Positions 54,540 through 64,000 of a stretch of DNA of 64,000 nt are shown here, piece after piece (position 1 is the stretch's first letter; each line of letters begins with the position of its first letter). Under the pieces are notes generated by a model. The model searched no databases and had not been told where the DNA came from. It saw only the letters and a list, made by a program, of their open reading frames with translations. The stretch covers positions 1 through 64,000 of the forward strand of contig NZ_QITQ01000018.1 of NCBI RefSeq assembly GCF_003260265.1. Direction: 5' to 3'. The translations under genes and the position numbers were made by a program. The stretch comes from Roseovarius amoyensis (lineage in GTDB: Bacteria; Pseudomonadota; Alphaproteobacteria; Rhodobacterales; Rhodobacteraceae).

Positions 54540-54542
54540 TTC

Positions 54543-55916
54543 ATGACGACCATCAGGCTTTACAACACTAGGACCCGGACGAAAGAGACGTTCACCCCGC
54601 TCGATCCGCAAAACGTGCGGATGTATGTCTGCGGGCCGACGGTCTATGACCGGGCGCATCTGGGCAACGCCCGCCCGGTGGTGGTGTTCGATGTACTTTA
54701 CCGTCTTTTGCGCCATGAATACGGCGCCGATCACGTCACCTATGTGCGCAACTTCACCGACGTTGACGACAAGATCAACGCGCGGGCGGCCCAGACCGGG
54801 CGCCCCATTTCCGAGATCACCGCCGAAACGACGCAGTGGTTTCTGGACGACATGGGCGCGCTGGGGGCGCTGGAACCCGACGCGATGCCCCGCGCGACGC
54901 AATACATTCCGCAGATGATCAGGATGATCGAGGGCCTGATCGCCAGCGGCCACGCGTATGAGGCCGAGGGTCACGTTCTCTTCGCCGTCGAAAGCTATGC
55001 CGAATACGGGCAGCTGTCAGGGCGTACGGTCGATGACATGATCGCCGGCGCGCGGGTCGAGGTCGCACCCTACAAGCGCAACCCGATGGATTTCGTGCTG
55101 TGGAAGCCATCCACCCCCGATCTGCCGGGCTGGGACAGCCCCTGGGGCCGGGGGCGGCCGGGCTGGCACATCGAATGCTCGGCCATGAGTTACGAGCTGC
55201 TGGGCGAGAGCTTTGACATCCACGGCGGCGGCAACGACCTGATGTTCCCCCACCACGAGAACGAGATCGCCCAAAGCTGCTGCGCCCATCCCGAGGGCAA
55301 GTTCGCCCGCTACTGGCTGCACAACGAGATGCTGCAGGTCGAGGGCAAGAAGATGTCCAAGTCCCTGGGCAATTTCTTTACCGTGCGTGACCTGCTGGAC
55401 CAGGGCGTGCCGGGAGAGGTGATCCGCTTCGTCTTCCTGAGCACGCATTACCGCAAGCCGATGGACTGGACGGCGGAGAAGGCGCGGGAGGCGGAGAAGA
55501 CGCTCAGGAAGTGGTACGCCCAAGCGGTGCAGGGCGTCGGAACTGGCGATCCATACGATTCTGTAAAAACGGCGTTGTCTGATGACCTCAACACAGCGGG
55601 AGCGATTGCTGAGTGTCATCAGCTTTCTCATGCAGATGACATAACAACATTGCGCCACACTCTTCAGTTCCTGGGCCTGATGGGGGACGACGTGCCAGAG
55701 TGGGCGCGCCTGCCAGAAGGCACTGGGCTTGGCGAGTTGGCGGACAAGCTGCACACGGTGCGCCTGCAGGCGATGCAGAGCAAGGATTTTTCCCAAGCAG
55801 ATAGTTTGAAGGCCGCGTTGGCCGATGCGGGTGTTGAAGTGCGGATGTCGAAAGACGGCGTGGAGTTGGTGCCGGGCCCCGACTTCGATCCCTCCAAGCT
55901 GGAAACCCTGAAATGA
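54543..55916 (+). CDS. cysS: Cysteinyl-tRNA synthetase
   Basis: CysS charges tRNA-Cys. The 457-residue class I synthetase shows [27 protein letters not shown] with the HIGH-like motif (HLGN), the zinc-binding region around C and H residues ([18 protein letters not shown]), and KMSKS ([12 protein letters not shown]). The start at 54543 has GAGGG five bases upstream. The mRNA begins with a Cys-rich leader peptide. Palindromic repeats lie downstream. Confidence 0.97.
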   Translation: MTTIRLYNTRTRTKETFTPLDPQNVRMYVCGPTVYDRAHLGNARPVVVFDVLYRLLRHEYGADHVTYVRNFTDVDDKINARAAQTGRPISEITAETTQWFLDDMGALGALEPDAMPRATQYIPQMIRMIEGLIASGHAYEAEGHVLFAVESYAEYGQLSGRTVDDMIAGARVEVAPYKRNPMDFVLWKPSTPDLPGWDSPWGRGRPGWHIECSAMSYELLGESFDIHGGGNDLMFPHHENEIAQSCCAHPEGKFARYWLHNEMLQVEGKKMSKSLGNFFTVRDLLDQGVPGEVIRFVFLSTHYRKPMDWTAEKAREAEKTLRKWYAQAVQGVGTGDPYDSVKTALSDDLNTAGAIAECHQLSHADDITTLRHTLQFLGLMGDDVPEWARLPEGTGLGELADKLHTVRLQAMQSKDFSQADSLKAALADAGVEVRMSKDGVELVPGPDFDPSKLETLK

Positions 55917-55940
55917 CGCGTAGCCCCTCACAACCCTCCC

Positions 55941-56030
55941 GCCCGGCGGATACGCCGGGCGGCGCCCGACCCGCCCCCCACGGGGCGGGCGCCTTGCGCC
56001 CACCCCGCCGGGCCGGGCGCCGCCCTTTCG
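55941..56030. repeat. Structured GC-rich intergenic repeat, copy A
   Basis: A roughly 90-base GC-rich segment holds several inverted repeats, for example GCCCGGCGG..CGCCGGGC and a central CCCGCCCC..GGGGCGGG. It ends with CGCCCTTTCG. A second copy with the same order of motifs lies at 63157-63240. Both lie just downstream of plus-strand genes (cysS and a helicase). It may be a mobile palindromic repeat or an RNA-end structure. Confidence 0.7.
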
Positions 56031-56080
56031 CATGGGTGAGCCGGATCGCAGATGACCAGCGGGCGAAAAGCCCAAACCCC

Positions 56081-56110
56081 GTCCCGGACTTGATCCGGGA
56101 CCTCTTTTTC
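56081..56110 (+). repeat. Palindrome with CTTGA loop plus T run (copy 4)
   Basis: Arms GTCCCGGA and TCCGGGAC enclose CTTGA, the same plan as the CCTGA-loop palindromes. The stem is followed by CTCTTTTTC, so it probably terminates cysS transcription as well. Confidence 0.7.
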
Positions 56111-56181
56111 GGCAGCGCGCGGCCCCGGCTCTGTGGTCGGGGCAGGCCCCGGCACACAGGCCAGGGCGGGAAGGAACTGCA

Positions 56182-57792
56182 ATGACCCGTGAACGCCTTT
56201 ACCTCTACGACACCACGTTGCGCGACGGGCAGCAGACCCAGGGCGTGCAGTTCTCCACCATCGAAAAGCGCCAGATCGCCGCGACACTCGACAGCCTCGG
56301 CATCGACTATATCGAGGGCGGATGGCCCGGTGCCAACCCCACCGACAGCGCCTTTTTCGACCCGGCGCCCGAAACCCGCGCCACGCTGACCGCCTTCGGG
56401 ATGACCAAGCGCGCCGGTCGCTCGGCCGAAAACGACGAGGTGCTGGCGGCGGTGCTGAACGCCGGTACGCCCGCCGTCTGCCTGGTCGGCAAGACCCATG
56501 ATTTCCACGTCCGCACGGCGCTGGAGATCGGGCTTGACGAAAACCTCGCCAACATCGCGCAATCCGTGGCCCATCTGGTGAAATCGGGGCGCGAGGCGCT
56601 GTTTGACGCCGAGCATTTCTTTGACGGCTACAAGTCCGACCCTGCCTATGCGCTGGACTGTCTGCGCGCAGCCCATGATGCCGGTGCGCGCTGGATCGTG
56701 CTGTGCGACACCAATGGCGGCACCCTGCCGGGCGAGATCGGCGAGATCACCAGCGCGGTCATCGCCACCGGCATCCCCGGCTCTCATATCGGTATCCATA
56801 CCCATAACGACACCGAAAACGCGGTCGGCGGCAGCCTGGCCGCCGTCGATGCCGGGGCGCGGCAGGTGCAGGGCACGCTGAACGGCCTTGGCGAACGCTG
56901 CGGCAACGCCAATCTGACGACGCTGATCCCGACGCTCTTGCTCAAGGAGCCCTATGCCTCGGCCTATGATATCGGGGTCACGAAAGAGGCGCTGACCGGG
57001 CTGACCCGCGCCAGCCGACAGCTTGACGACATTCTCAACCGGGTGCCGATGAAACAGGCCCCCTATGTCGGCGCCGCCGCATTCGCCCACAAGGCCGGGC
57101 TGCACGCCAGTGCCATCCTCAAGGACCCGACGACCTATGAACACATCGACCCGGCGGCGGTGGGCAACGCCCGCGTCATCCCGGTGTCGAACCAGGCCGG
57201 GCAGTCGAACCTGCGCCAGCGGCTGACCGATGCGGGCGTCGAGGTGGAACGCGGCGACCCGGCGCTGGCGCGCATCCTGCAGCGCGTCAAGGAACGCGAG
57301 GAACGCGGCTATACCTATGACAGTGCGCAAGCGAGTTTCGAGGTGCTGGCGCAGCGCGAACTGGGGGTGATGCCGCAGTTTTTCGAGGTCAAGCGCTACA
57401 AGGTCACCGTCGAGCGGCGCAAGAACAAGCACAACCAGATGGTCTCGATGTCCGAGGCGGTCGTCGTGGTCAAGATCGACGGCGAAAAGACGATGTCGGT
57501 GTCGGAATCGGTCGATGCCAGCGGCTCTGACAGGGGTCCGGTCAACGCGCTGTCCAAGGCGCTGGCCAAGGATCTGGGCAAGTACCAGTCGGCCATCGAC
57601 GACATGCGGCTGGTGGATTTCAAGGTGCGCATCACCCAGGGCGGGACCGAGGCCGTGACCCGCGTCATCATCGACTGCGAAGACGGGCAGGGGCGGCGCT
57701 GGTCGACCGTGGGGGTCAGCCCGAACATAGTCGACGCCTCGTTCGAGGCGCTGCTCGACGCCATAGAGTGGAAGCTCTTGCGCGATGCCTGA
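56182..57792 (+). CDS. cimA: (R)-citramalate synthase
   Basis: CimA condenses pyruvate with acetyl-CoA to citramalate, giving a threonine-independent route to isoleucine. The 536-residue protein has the HMGL-like TIM barrel: LYDTTLRDGQQTQGVQFS at the N terminus, GIHTHNDTENAVG with metal-binding His residues and the LNGLGERCGNANL motif. The C-terminal LeuA-type regulatory domain (about 400-536) would bind isoleucine. Length and the RDGQQTQGVQFS motif favour CimA over homocitrate synthase. Its end overlaps the next gene by eight bases. Confidence 0.93.
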   Translation: MTRERLYLYDTTLRDGQQTQGVQFSTIEKRQIAATLDSLGIDYIEGGWPGANPTDSAFFDPAPETRATLTAFGMTKRAGRSAENDEVLAAVLNAGTPAVCLVGKTHDFHVRTALEIGLDENLANIAQSVAHLVKSGREALFDAEHFFDGYKSDPAYALDCLRAAHDAGARWIVLCDTNGGTLPGEIGEITSAVIATGIPGSHIGIHTHNDTENAVGGSLAAVDAGARQVQGTLNGLGERCGNANLTTLIPTLLLKEPYASAYDIGVTKEALTGLTRASRQLDDILNRVPMKQAPYVGAAAFAHKAGLHASAILKDPTTYEHIDPAAVGNARVIPVSNQAGQSNLRQRLTDAGVEVERGDPALARILQRVKEREERGYTYDSAQASFEVLAQRELGVMPQFFEVKRYKVTVERRKNKHNQMVSMSEAVVVVKIDGEKTMSVSESVDASGSDRGPVNALSKALAKDLGKYQSAIDDMRLVDFKVRITQGGTEAVTRVIIDCEDGQGRRWSTVGVSPNIVDASFEALLDAIEWKLLRDA

Positions 57793-58558
57793 CGATATCG
57801 CGGCCTGCGCCGAGATCGTCCGCCGCGCCGATCCCGAGCGGTTTCGCGCCGTCATGGCGGCGCCGGTGGCGGCGCGCGAACGGCTGTTCCCGATCTACGC
57901 CTTCAACGTCGAGGTGGCGCGCGCGCCCTGGGTCACGGCCGAACCGCTGATCGCCGAGATGCGGCTGCAATGGTGGCGCGACGCGCTGGCCGAGATCGCC
58001 GCAGGCGGGCCGGTGCGCCGCCACGAGGTCGCGACGCCGCTGGCACAGGCGGTCGGGGCAGGGGATGTGGCGCTGCTTGACGCGCTGGTCGAGGCGCGGC
58101 GCTGGGACATCCATCGCGAACCCTTTGCCGACCTGCAGGCGTTTCGCGCCCATATTGCCGCGACCACGGGCAACCTGTTGCTGGTGGCGGCGCGGGCGCT
58201 GGATGGTGCCGTGCCAGAGGGGCCGGTGCACGCGGCGGGTTATGCGCAGGGGCTGGCCAACTGGCTGCGCGCGGTGCCCGCGCTGAGCGCCGCAAACCGC
58301 GCGCCGCTGGTCGATGACCGGGCAAAGGCGATGTGCGCGCTGGCCGAAGAGGGGCTTGGGGAACTGTCACGCGCCCGCAAGGCGCGGGGGCAGGTGCCGC
58401 GCGCGGCGCGCCCGGCGCTGCTGGCGGTGTGGCCCGCCGGGCCGGTGCTGGCAGCGGCACGGGCGGAGCCGGCCCGCGTGGCCGAGGGCCGGCTGGAACC
58501 GGCGCCGGCCATCAGCCGGCTGCGGCTGATCGCCCGCGCGGCGACGGGGCGCTGGTAG
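57785..58558 (+). CDS. Squalene/phytoene synthase family protein (NDUFAF6-like)
   Basis: The 257-residue protein belongs to the isoprenoid synthase-fold group that includes mitochondrial NDUFAF6, a complex I assembly factor. Visible parts are ERLFPIYAFNVEVARAPWVTAEPLIAEMRLQWWRDALAEI and the YAQGLANWLRAVPAL helix. The Asp-rich DxxxD motifs of true phytoene synthases are not evident, so a catalytic isoprenoid role is doubtful. It overlaps cimA by eight bases, so they are probably co-transcribed. Confidence 0.8.
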   Translation: MPDDIAACAEIVRRADPERFRAVMAAPVAARERLFPIYAFNVEVARAPWVTAEPLIAEMRLQWWRDALAEIAAGGPVRRHEVATPLAQAVGAGDVALLDALVEARRWDIHREPFADLQAFRAHIAATTGNLLLVAARALDGAVPEGPVHAAGYAQGLANWLRAVPALSAANRAPLVDDRAKAMCALAEEGLGELSRARKARGQVPRAARPALLAVWPAGPVLAAARAEPARVAEGRLEPAPAISRLRLIARAATGRW

Positions 58559-58573
58559 GGGGGGCGAGTGTAG

Positions 58574-58591
58574 GCCGGGCTTCAGCCCGGC
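58574..58591. repeat. REP-like palindrome, left member of an inverted pair
   Basis: GCCGGGC and GCCCGGC enclose TTCA, with a preceding TAG. A second copy in opposite orientation lies at 58635-58652, giving a BIME-like pair between the phytoene-synthase-like gene and eno (convergent). Confidence 0.75.
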
Positions 58592-58634
58592 TTCGCCTTC
58601 GGCTTCCCCATTTTCCGGCGTCCGGGCGAATTCG

Positions 58635-58652
58635 GCCGGGCTGAAGCCCGGC
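58635..58652. repeat. REP-like palindrome, right member of an inverted pair
   Basis: GCCGGGC and GCCCGGC enclose TGAA. Read on the minus strand it matches the left member over about 20 bases. The pair probably stops or protects transcripts from both convergent genes. Confidence 0.75.
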
Positions 58653-58685
58653 CTGCGGCGGGTGTGACCGCCGTGACGAAACGTC

Positions 58686-59999
<1,314 letters not shown>

Positions 60000-60057
60000 C
60001 TAGCATGTTCAGGCGCGAATGCAACTGCGGCGCGTCGATCCCGCATGCGCGGTCTGG

Positions 60058-60924
60058 TCAGGCCTTGCGCCGCGCCAGCCGCTGTTCGCGCACGAAGGTA
60101 TATAGCCCGGTGCCGATCACCAGCCCCGCGCCCAGCAGTGTCATCGTGTCGGGCCGTTCGCCAAAGACGATGACGCCAACCACCAGCGAAAACAGCAGCC
60201 GGGTATAGCGAAACGGGGTGACGACGGCGGCATCCGCGATGCGCATCGCCTGCACGATGCCGTAATAGGACGCCGCGCCAAAGACCACGGCGCCCAGGAT
60301 CATCGCACCACTGGTGGGGCTGATGGCCTGCGGCCCGGCATCGCCCAGCATCAACAACACAATCCCCGCCGGCACCAGCGCGGCAAAACCCTGGAACGAG
60401 ACCACGAAAGACGAAACCGCCACGTCGATGCGGCGCGTGATCAGGTCGCGCGCGGCCACCGATGCAACCGAGATCAGCACGAACAGCGCCGCCGGCTCGA
60501 ACCCAGACAGCCCCGGTCGGATGATCATCAGCACGCCGATGAACCCCAGGCTGATCGCGCTCCACCGCCGCCAGCCGACCTCTTCGCCCAGGAACAGCGC
60601 CGCGCCCATGGTGATGAAAAGCGGCGTTGCCTGGAACACCGCCGCCACGACCGAGATGTCGACCAGTGACAGCGCGGTGACAAAGGCCATCGCCGCCGTC
60701 GCCTCGGCCAGTGCCCGCAGCACGAAAAGAGGCTGCCATGCGGCGCGCGCGAAAATTGCCCGCCCTCCTGACAGGGCCGCGAATACCGCCCCGCTGCCGC
60801 AGCCCAGCATGATCAGGATCTGGCCCACCGGCAGGCTTTGCGAAAGCTGCTTGATGAACATGTCCTCGACGGTAAAGCCCGCCATCGAGATGATGACCAG
60901 AAGGATGCCGTGAACGTTCTGCAT
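60058..60924 (-). CDS. EamA/DMT-superfamily transporter
   Basis: The 288-residue protein has ten membrane helices in two EamA repeats (roughly 1-140 and 145-285). A typical start is MQNVHGILLVIISMAGFTVEDMFIKQLSQSLPVGQILIM, and VVTPFRYTRLLFSLVVGVIVFGERPD is the family's last-but-one loop. DMT proteins export small molecules such as amino acids or sugars; the substrate cannot be told. The ATG at 60924 has AAAGG seven bases upstream; a longer upstream frame is unsupported. Confidence 0.88.
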   Translation of the reverse strand: MQNVHGILLVIISMAGFTVEDMFIKQLSQSLPVGQILIMLGCGSGAVFAALSGGRAIFARAAWQPLFVLRALAEATAAMAFVTALSLVDISVVAAVFQATPLFITMGAALFLGEEVGWRRWSAISLGFIGVLMIIRPGLSGFEPAALFVLISVASVAARDLITRRIDVAVSSFVVSFQGFAALVPAGIVLLMLGDAGPQAISPTSGAMILGAVVFGAASYYGIVQAMRIADAAVVTPFRYTRLLFSLVVGVIVFGERPDTMTLLGAGLVIGTGLYTFVREQRLARRKA

Positions 60925-61063
60925 GGCGCGGCCTTTGCAAGAAGAGGGCAGGGCGCCGCTACGCCCGCCATGCCGCATTGGCGCATTTCGGCGCCAGGCT
61001 CAACCCATCCGGTCGCGCGTACCTGCCGGGGTTGGCCCGAACTCTGGCCCGAATCCTGGCCGG

Positions 61064-61477
61064 TCAGTTCTTTTTCAGCGGCACGCCGTATAGTTCCAGC
61101 TTGTGACCCTTGAGCGTATACCCCAGCTTTTGCGCGATCCGTTCCTGCAGCGCCTCGATGTCGGGATCGACGAATTCGATCACCTCGCCCGATTGCAGGT
61201 CGATCAGGTGGTCGTGGTGTTCGCGCTCGGCATCTTCGTAACGTGCGCGCCCATCGCCGAATTCCAGCTTGTCCAGAATACCCGCCTCTTCGAACAGCTT
61301 GACGGTGCGATAGACGGTGGCGATCGAAATGCCGGGATCGCGCGCCGCCGCGCGGGTGTACAGCTCTTCGACGTCGGGATGATCGTCGGCTTCTTCCAGA
61401 ACCGCAGCAATGGTGCGGCGCTGGCCGGTCATGCGCAGCCCCTTGGCCTCGCAGCGGTCGGTGATGGTGTCGTTCAT
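61064..61477 (-). CDS. fur: Fur-family metal-responsive regulator (Fur/Mur)
   Basis: The 137-residue protein has an N-terminal winged helix (TGQRRTIAAVLEEADDHPDVEELYTRAAARDPGISIATVYRTVKLFEEAGILDKLEF) and a C-terminal metal-binding dimerisation domain with EHHDHLIDLQSGEVIEF. The CxxC of E. coli Fur is missing (DLQSG here), as in alphaproteobacterial Mur/Fur proteins, which sense manganese or control iron genes with Irr and RirA. Its target sites are not seen nearby. Confidence 0.92.
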   Translation of the reverse strand: MNDTITDRCEAKGLRMTGQRRTIAAVLEEADDHPDVEELYTRAAARDPGISIATVYRTVKLFEEAGILDKLEFGDGRARYEDAEREHHDHLIDLQSGEVIEFVDPDIEALQERIAQKLGYTLKGHKLELYGVPLKKN

Positions 61478-61843
61478 GGGGCGCTCGTCGTCGGGCAGCG
61501 GGGAGGGATGTCGAGCATCTTGGATAGCCCGAAGCGGGCACCGTTTCCACCGTTTTTCGGGATCATTGGCAGCAAACGGTTGACAGGAGGCGGCGCAGGG
61601 TTCATCTGACGTGCAACCGACACTCCTGCCGCGTGAGCAGTCAGACCGCCGAAAGCGCGGTGCGAAACAAAACCGAGTGTCGTTTGCATGTTCCCAAAAT
61701 CACGCGTGGGGCCAGACGCCAGACCAGCGCAACGGCGATGAGGCCATGCGCGGGCGGTCCGGCGAGACCACGAAGACTGGGCCGGCGCCGCCGTGCCCAA
61801 AATGTATGCGCCCGATTTCGGACCATGCATGGAAGGAAGAAAT
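61478..61843. other. 366-base intergenic region between fur and the helicase gene
   Basis: The region is shared by the two divergent genes. A TTGACA at 61580-61585 with a weak CATCTG 17 bases on could drive the helicase, giving a 5' leader of about 230 bases. A 78-codon plus-strand frame (61611-61847) has no recognised relatives and an unremarkable start, so it is not called. Long leaders are common in cold-induced helicase genes. Confidence 0.45.
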
Positions 61844-63121
61844 TTGAACCTGTTTCAGGAAATGGGCCTGCCTGGCCCGCTGGTAAAAAAACTGGCAGCT
61901 CAGGGTATCACCGAACCGACACCGATTCAGACGCAGGCGATCCCGCACGCGCTGGACGGCCATGACGTCATGGGGTTGGCGCAGACCGGCACCGGCAAGA
62001 CGGCGGCCTTTGGCCTGCCGCTGGTGGCGAAACTGATGGAAATGCGCTCCAAGCCTGAGCCCAAGACCGTGCGCAGCCTGATCCTTGCGCCGACGCGGGA
62101 ACTGGCGGGCCAGATCCGCGACGCGCTGCTGCCGCTGGTGATGGACTCTCCGATCAAGATCGGCGTCGTCGTGGGTGGCGCGGGCATCGTGCCCCAGATC
62201 AACCGCCTGGCCCGTGGCACCGACATCCTGGTGGCGACACCGGGGCGGCTGTTGGACCTGCTGGACCGCAAGGCGCTGACGCTGTCGCAGACCCGCTTCC
62301 TGGTGCTGGATGAGGCCGACCAGATGCTTGACCTGGGATTCATCCACGCCCTGCGCAAGATTGCGCGGATGCTGCCCGAGGGCCGGCAGACGATGCTGTT
62401 TTCGGCCACCATGCCCAAGCAGATGGAAGAAATCGCATCGAGCTATCTGGAAAATCCCCGCCGCGTGCAGGTCAGCCCGCCGGGCAAGGCCGCCGACAAG
62501 ATCACCCAGGCGGTGCATTTCGTCGCCAAGGCCGAAAAGCCGGACCTGTTGATCCGGCTGCTGGATGGCCACCGCGACGAACTGGCGCTGGTTTTCGGCC
62601 GTACCAAGCACGGCTCTGACAAGCTGGCGCGGCGGCTGGAGGCGGCAGGTTTCTCTGTCGCCGCGATCCACGGCAACAAGAGCCAGGGCCAGCGCGAACG
62701 TGCGCTCAAGGCGTTCCGCTCGGGCGAGGTGCGGGTGCTGGTCGCCACCGATGTGGCGGCACGGGGGCTTGATATCCCCGACGTCAAGCACGTCTACAAT
62801 TATGAACTGCCGAACGTCGCAGAGAACTATGTCCACCGGATCGGCCGGACCGCGCGCGCCGGGCGCGATGGCGCCGCGATCGCGTTCTGCGCGCCGGACG
62901 AAATGGGCGAGCTGCGCGACATCCAAAAGGTGATGGGCATGCCGATCCCCGTGGCCTCGGGCGAGGCGTGGGAACAGATGCCCGACCCCAAGGCCCCGTC
63001 GCGGGGCAGACAGCGCCGCAAGGGCGGTGGCGGTGGCGGTGGTTTCAACTCGGCCAAGCCGGGCAATGCCCCGCGCCGGCCGCGCAGGAATCGGCGCAAT
63101 TCGGGCGCCAAGGCGGCCTGA
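61844..63121 (+). CDS. DEAD-box RNA helicase
   Basis: The 425-residue protein unwinds RNA using ATP, probably in ribosome assembly or mRNA turnover. Motifs in order are TPIQTQAIP (Q motif), AQTGTGKT (I), PTRELAGQ (Ia), LDEADQMLDLGF (II), SATMP (III), FGRTKHGSD (IV), VLVATDVAARGLDIPDV (V) and HRIGRTARAG (VI). The C-terminal tail is basic and Gly/Arg-rich (GGGGGGFNSAKPGNAPRRPRRNRR). The TTG at 61844 is six bases after AAGGA; the ATG at 61829 is an alternative that adds five residues. Confidence 0.93.
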   Translation: MNLFQEMGLPGPLVKKLAAQGITEPTPIQTQAIPHALDGHDVMGLAQTGTGKTAAFGLPLVAKLMEMRSKPEPKTVRSLILAPTRELAGQIRDALLPLVMDSPIKIGVVVGGAGIVPQINRLARGTDILVATPGRLLDLLDRKALTLSQTRFLVLDEADQMLDLGFIHALRKIARMLPEGRQTMLFSATMPKQMEEIASSYLENPRRVQVSPPGKAADKITQAVHFVAKAEKPDLLIRLLDGHRDELALVFGRTKHGSDKLARRLEAAGFSVAAIHGNKSQGQRERALKAFRSGEVRVLVATDVAARGLDIPDVKHVYNYELPNVAENYVHRIGRTARAGRDGAAIAFCAPDEMGELRDIQKVMGMPIPVASGEAWEQMPDPKAPSRGRQRRKGGGGGGGFNSAKPGNAPRRPRRNRRNSGAKAA

Positions 63122-63156
63122 CCGGGGTCACCCGGTCGTTCCATCCCGAATGAATG

Positions 63157-63240
63157 GCCCGGCGGCACGCCGGGCAGCCCCCGCCCGCCCCCATGGGCGG
63201 GGGCGTCTCCCCCCGCCTGCGGTCGGGCGACGCCCTTTGC
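63157..63240. repeat. Structured GC-rich intergenic repeat, copy B
   Basis: This copy keeps the order of motifs of copy A (55941-56030): GCCCGGCGG..CGCCGGGC, CCCGCCCCC..GGGCGGGGGC, a CCCCGCC block, CGGGCG and CGCCCTTT. It is slightly shorter through small deletions. It lies 36 bases past the helicase stop. Confidence 0.7.
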
Positions 63241-63305
63241 GCGATGTCGCGCAGTCCGGATAAAAGCATCCAGAAACAGACGACTGCGCTGCCTTTCAGG
63301 GCCTT

Positions 63306-64000
63306 CTATGTCTTTGCCGCGCTCAGATCTACCCAGACCGGCAGGTGGTCGGATGCGATATGCGCGGGCTTGGCGGTCAGCGTACCTGTCGCATCGCTGC
63401 GCAGGCCGGCGCACAGGCCGATCCGGTCCAGCCGGGCCACGGGGCGCGGCGCGGGAAAGCTGGGCGGGGTGACGGCGAACCGGAAATCGCCGCTAGCCGC
63501 CTCCAGCGCGCCGGCGCTGCGCCATTCGTTGAAATCGCCGGCCAGAACCGTCGGCATCGGCGACAGCAGCGCCAGGTGGCGGCGGATCGCGTTCATCTGC
63601 AACAGGCGATAGCGCCGGACCAGCCCCAGGTGCAGCCCGACCACGCGCAGCGGCCCCAGCGCGGTGTCGAACTCGGCCAGGATCGCGCCGCGCGGTTCCA
63701 GTCCCGGCAGCTCGATATGCTGGGTGGCGCGCAGCGCCAGGTCCGGGTGCACCAGCATGGCATTGCCGTGCCAGCCGATCGATCCGCCGGGATTGCCGAA
63801 ATCGGGGATGCGCCAGCCCTCGGCTTCGACCATGTCCTGGGGCAGGGCGGCGGGGCGGGGTGGCAGCCGCTTGTCGGCCTCCTGCAGCACCACGATCTGC
63901 GCATCGAGCGCCTTGATCACCCCAAGCGTGCGGTCGGGCCGCCGGCGCATGTCGATGCCGACACATTTCTGCAGGTTGTAGGTTGCAATTCTCAGTCGTG
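63306..64000 (-). CDS. Endonuclease/exonuclease/phosphatase (EEP) family protein, 5' end outside window
   Basis: The frame is open to the window edge on the minus strand, so the first residues are missing. Within the window it reads RLRIATYNLQKCVGIDMRRRPDRTL at the start, which gives the TYN metal-binding Asn region. Catalytic sites follow: VVLQEADKRLPPRP (Glu), VVGLHLGLV (His), LAGDFNEW (Asp/Asn) and SDHLPVWV (Asp-His). EEP proteins cut nucleic acids or phosphoesters. The substrate is unknown. Confidence 0.85.
   Translation of the reverse strand, partial: RLRIATYNLQKCVGIDMRRRPDRTLGVIKALDAQIVVLQEADKRLPPRPAALPQDMVEAEGWRIPDFGNPGGSIGWHGNAMLVHPDLALRATQHIELPGLEPRGAILAEFDTALGPLRVVGLHLGLVRRYRLLQMNAIRRHLALLSPMPTVLAGDFNEWRSAGALEAASGDFRFAVTPPSFPAPRPVARLDRIGLCAGLRSDATGTLTAKPAHIASDHLPVWVDLSAAKT

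Noticed and set aside
55588..57855. 755-codon minus-strand frame across cysS-cimA
   Set aside because: Antisense to cimA and cysS; low-complexity composition typical of shadow frames.
61611..61847. 78-codon plus-strand frame with a CPKC motif before the helicase
   Set aside because: It has no convincing start signal, no relatives I recognise, and overlaps the helicase start; more likely untranslated leader.

Overview
This window is a chromosomal segment of a GC-rich alphaproteobacterium, almost certainly a Rhodobacterales (Roseobacter-group) species. The main reasons are a complete Rhodobacter capsulatus-type gene transfer agent (GTA) structural cluster followed by cysE, pyruvate dehydrogenase E1-beta with its own lipoyl domain, Hint-domain proteins and DUF6314/DUF3445 proteins. 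This is inferred from protein families and gene order only; no database search was run.

Layout. 1-3.5 kb: an accessory cassette with visibly lower G+C: the tail of an IS5-family transposase, an acyltransferase-3/SGNH O-acetylase, and a complete IS630-family element. 3.5-4.0 kb: no supportable gene. 4.0-10.0 kb: an orphan FliG-like protein, a small secreted Cys-containing protein, purB, DUF6314, DUF3445 and two uncharacterised membrane-linked proteins. 10.2-13.8 kb: glnA-glnB and a bifunctional NAD(P)HX repair enzyme. 13.8-15.7 kb: two Hint-domain proteins on either side of tRNA-Leu(UAG). 15.9-20.2 kb: tig, an inserted RecB-like nuclease-fold protein, and rpsF-rpsR-rplI. 20.4-23.0 kb: a membrane protein, YceI, and a cytochrome b561-YceI fusion. 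23.2-28.8 kb: fabD-fabG-acpP, a divergent HisA-like paralogue, fabF-mltG.

29.0-43.1 kb: the GTA cluster, from small terminase through TerL, portal, protease, capsid, connectors, tail proteins, tape measure, hub proteins and NlpC/P60 peptidase to the 1337-aa megatron. Most genes overlap by a few bases, as expected for one long transcript. 43.1-50.2 kb: a DksA-like zinc-finger protein, cysE, a periplasmic Cys/His/Asp protein, an AhpD-like protein, the pdhA-pdhB-pdhC operon and an FtsB/DivIC-like gene. 50.3-64.0 kb: an AidB-like acyl-CoA dehydrogenase, cytochrome c, an MttB-like methyltransferase, cysS, cimA, a squalene/phytoene-synthase-like protein, eno, a DMT exporter, a Fur-family regulator, a DEAD-box helicase and an edge-truncated EEP-family protein.

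Most interesting observations: (i) a 14-codon open reading frame with three consecutive Cys codons just upstream of cysS, placed where a sigma70-like promoter would yield a leaderless transcript, followed by RNA segments that could alternately expose or hide the cysS ribosome-binding site; (ii) a 351-bp near-identical direct repeat covering the lipoyl domains and linkers of pdhB and pdhC, including a palindrome that also occurs between genes; (iii) a perfect 9+4+9 operator-like palindrome upstream of pdhA; (iv) a RecB-like nuclease-fold protein inserted next to ribosomal protein genes; (v) a HisA paralogue with a changed catalytic residue; (vi) a Hint protein lacking its nucleophile beside one that has it; (vii) two copies of a roughly 85-90-bp GC-rich structured intergenic repeat.
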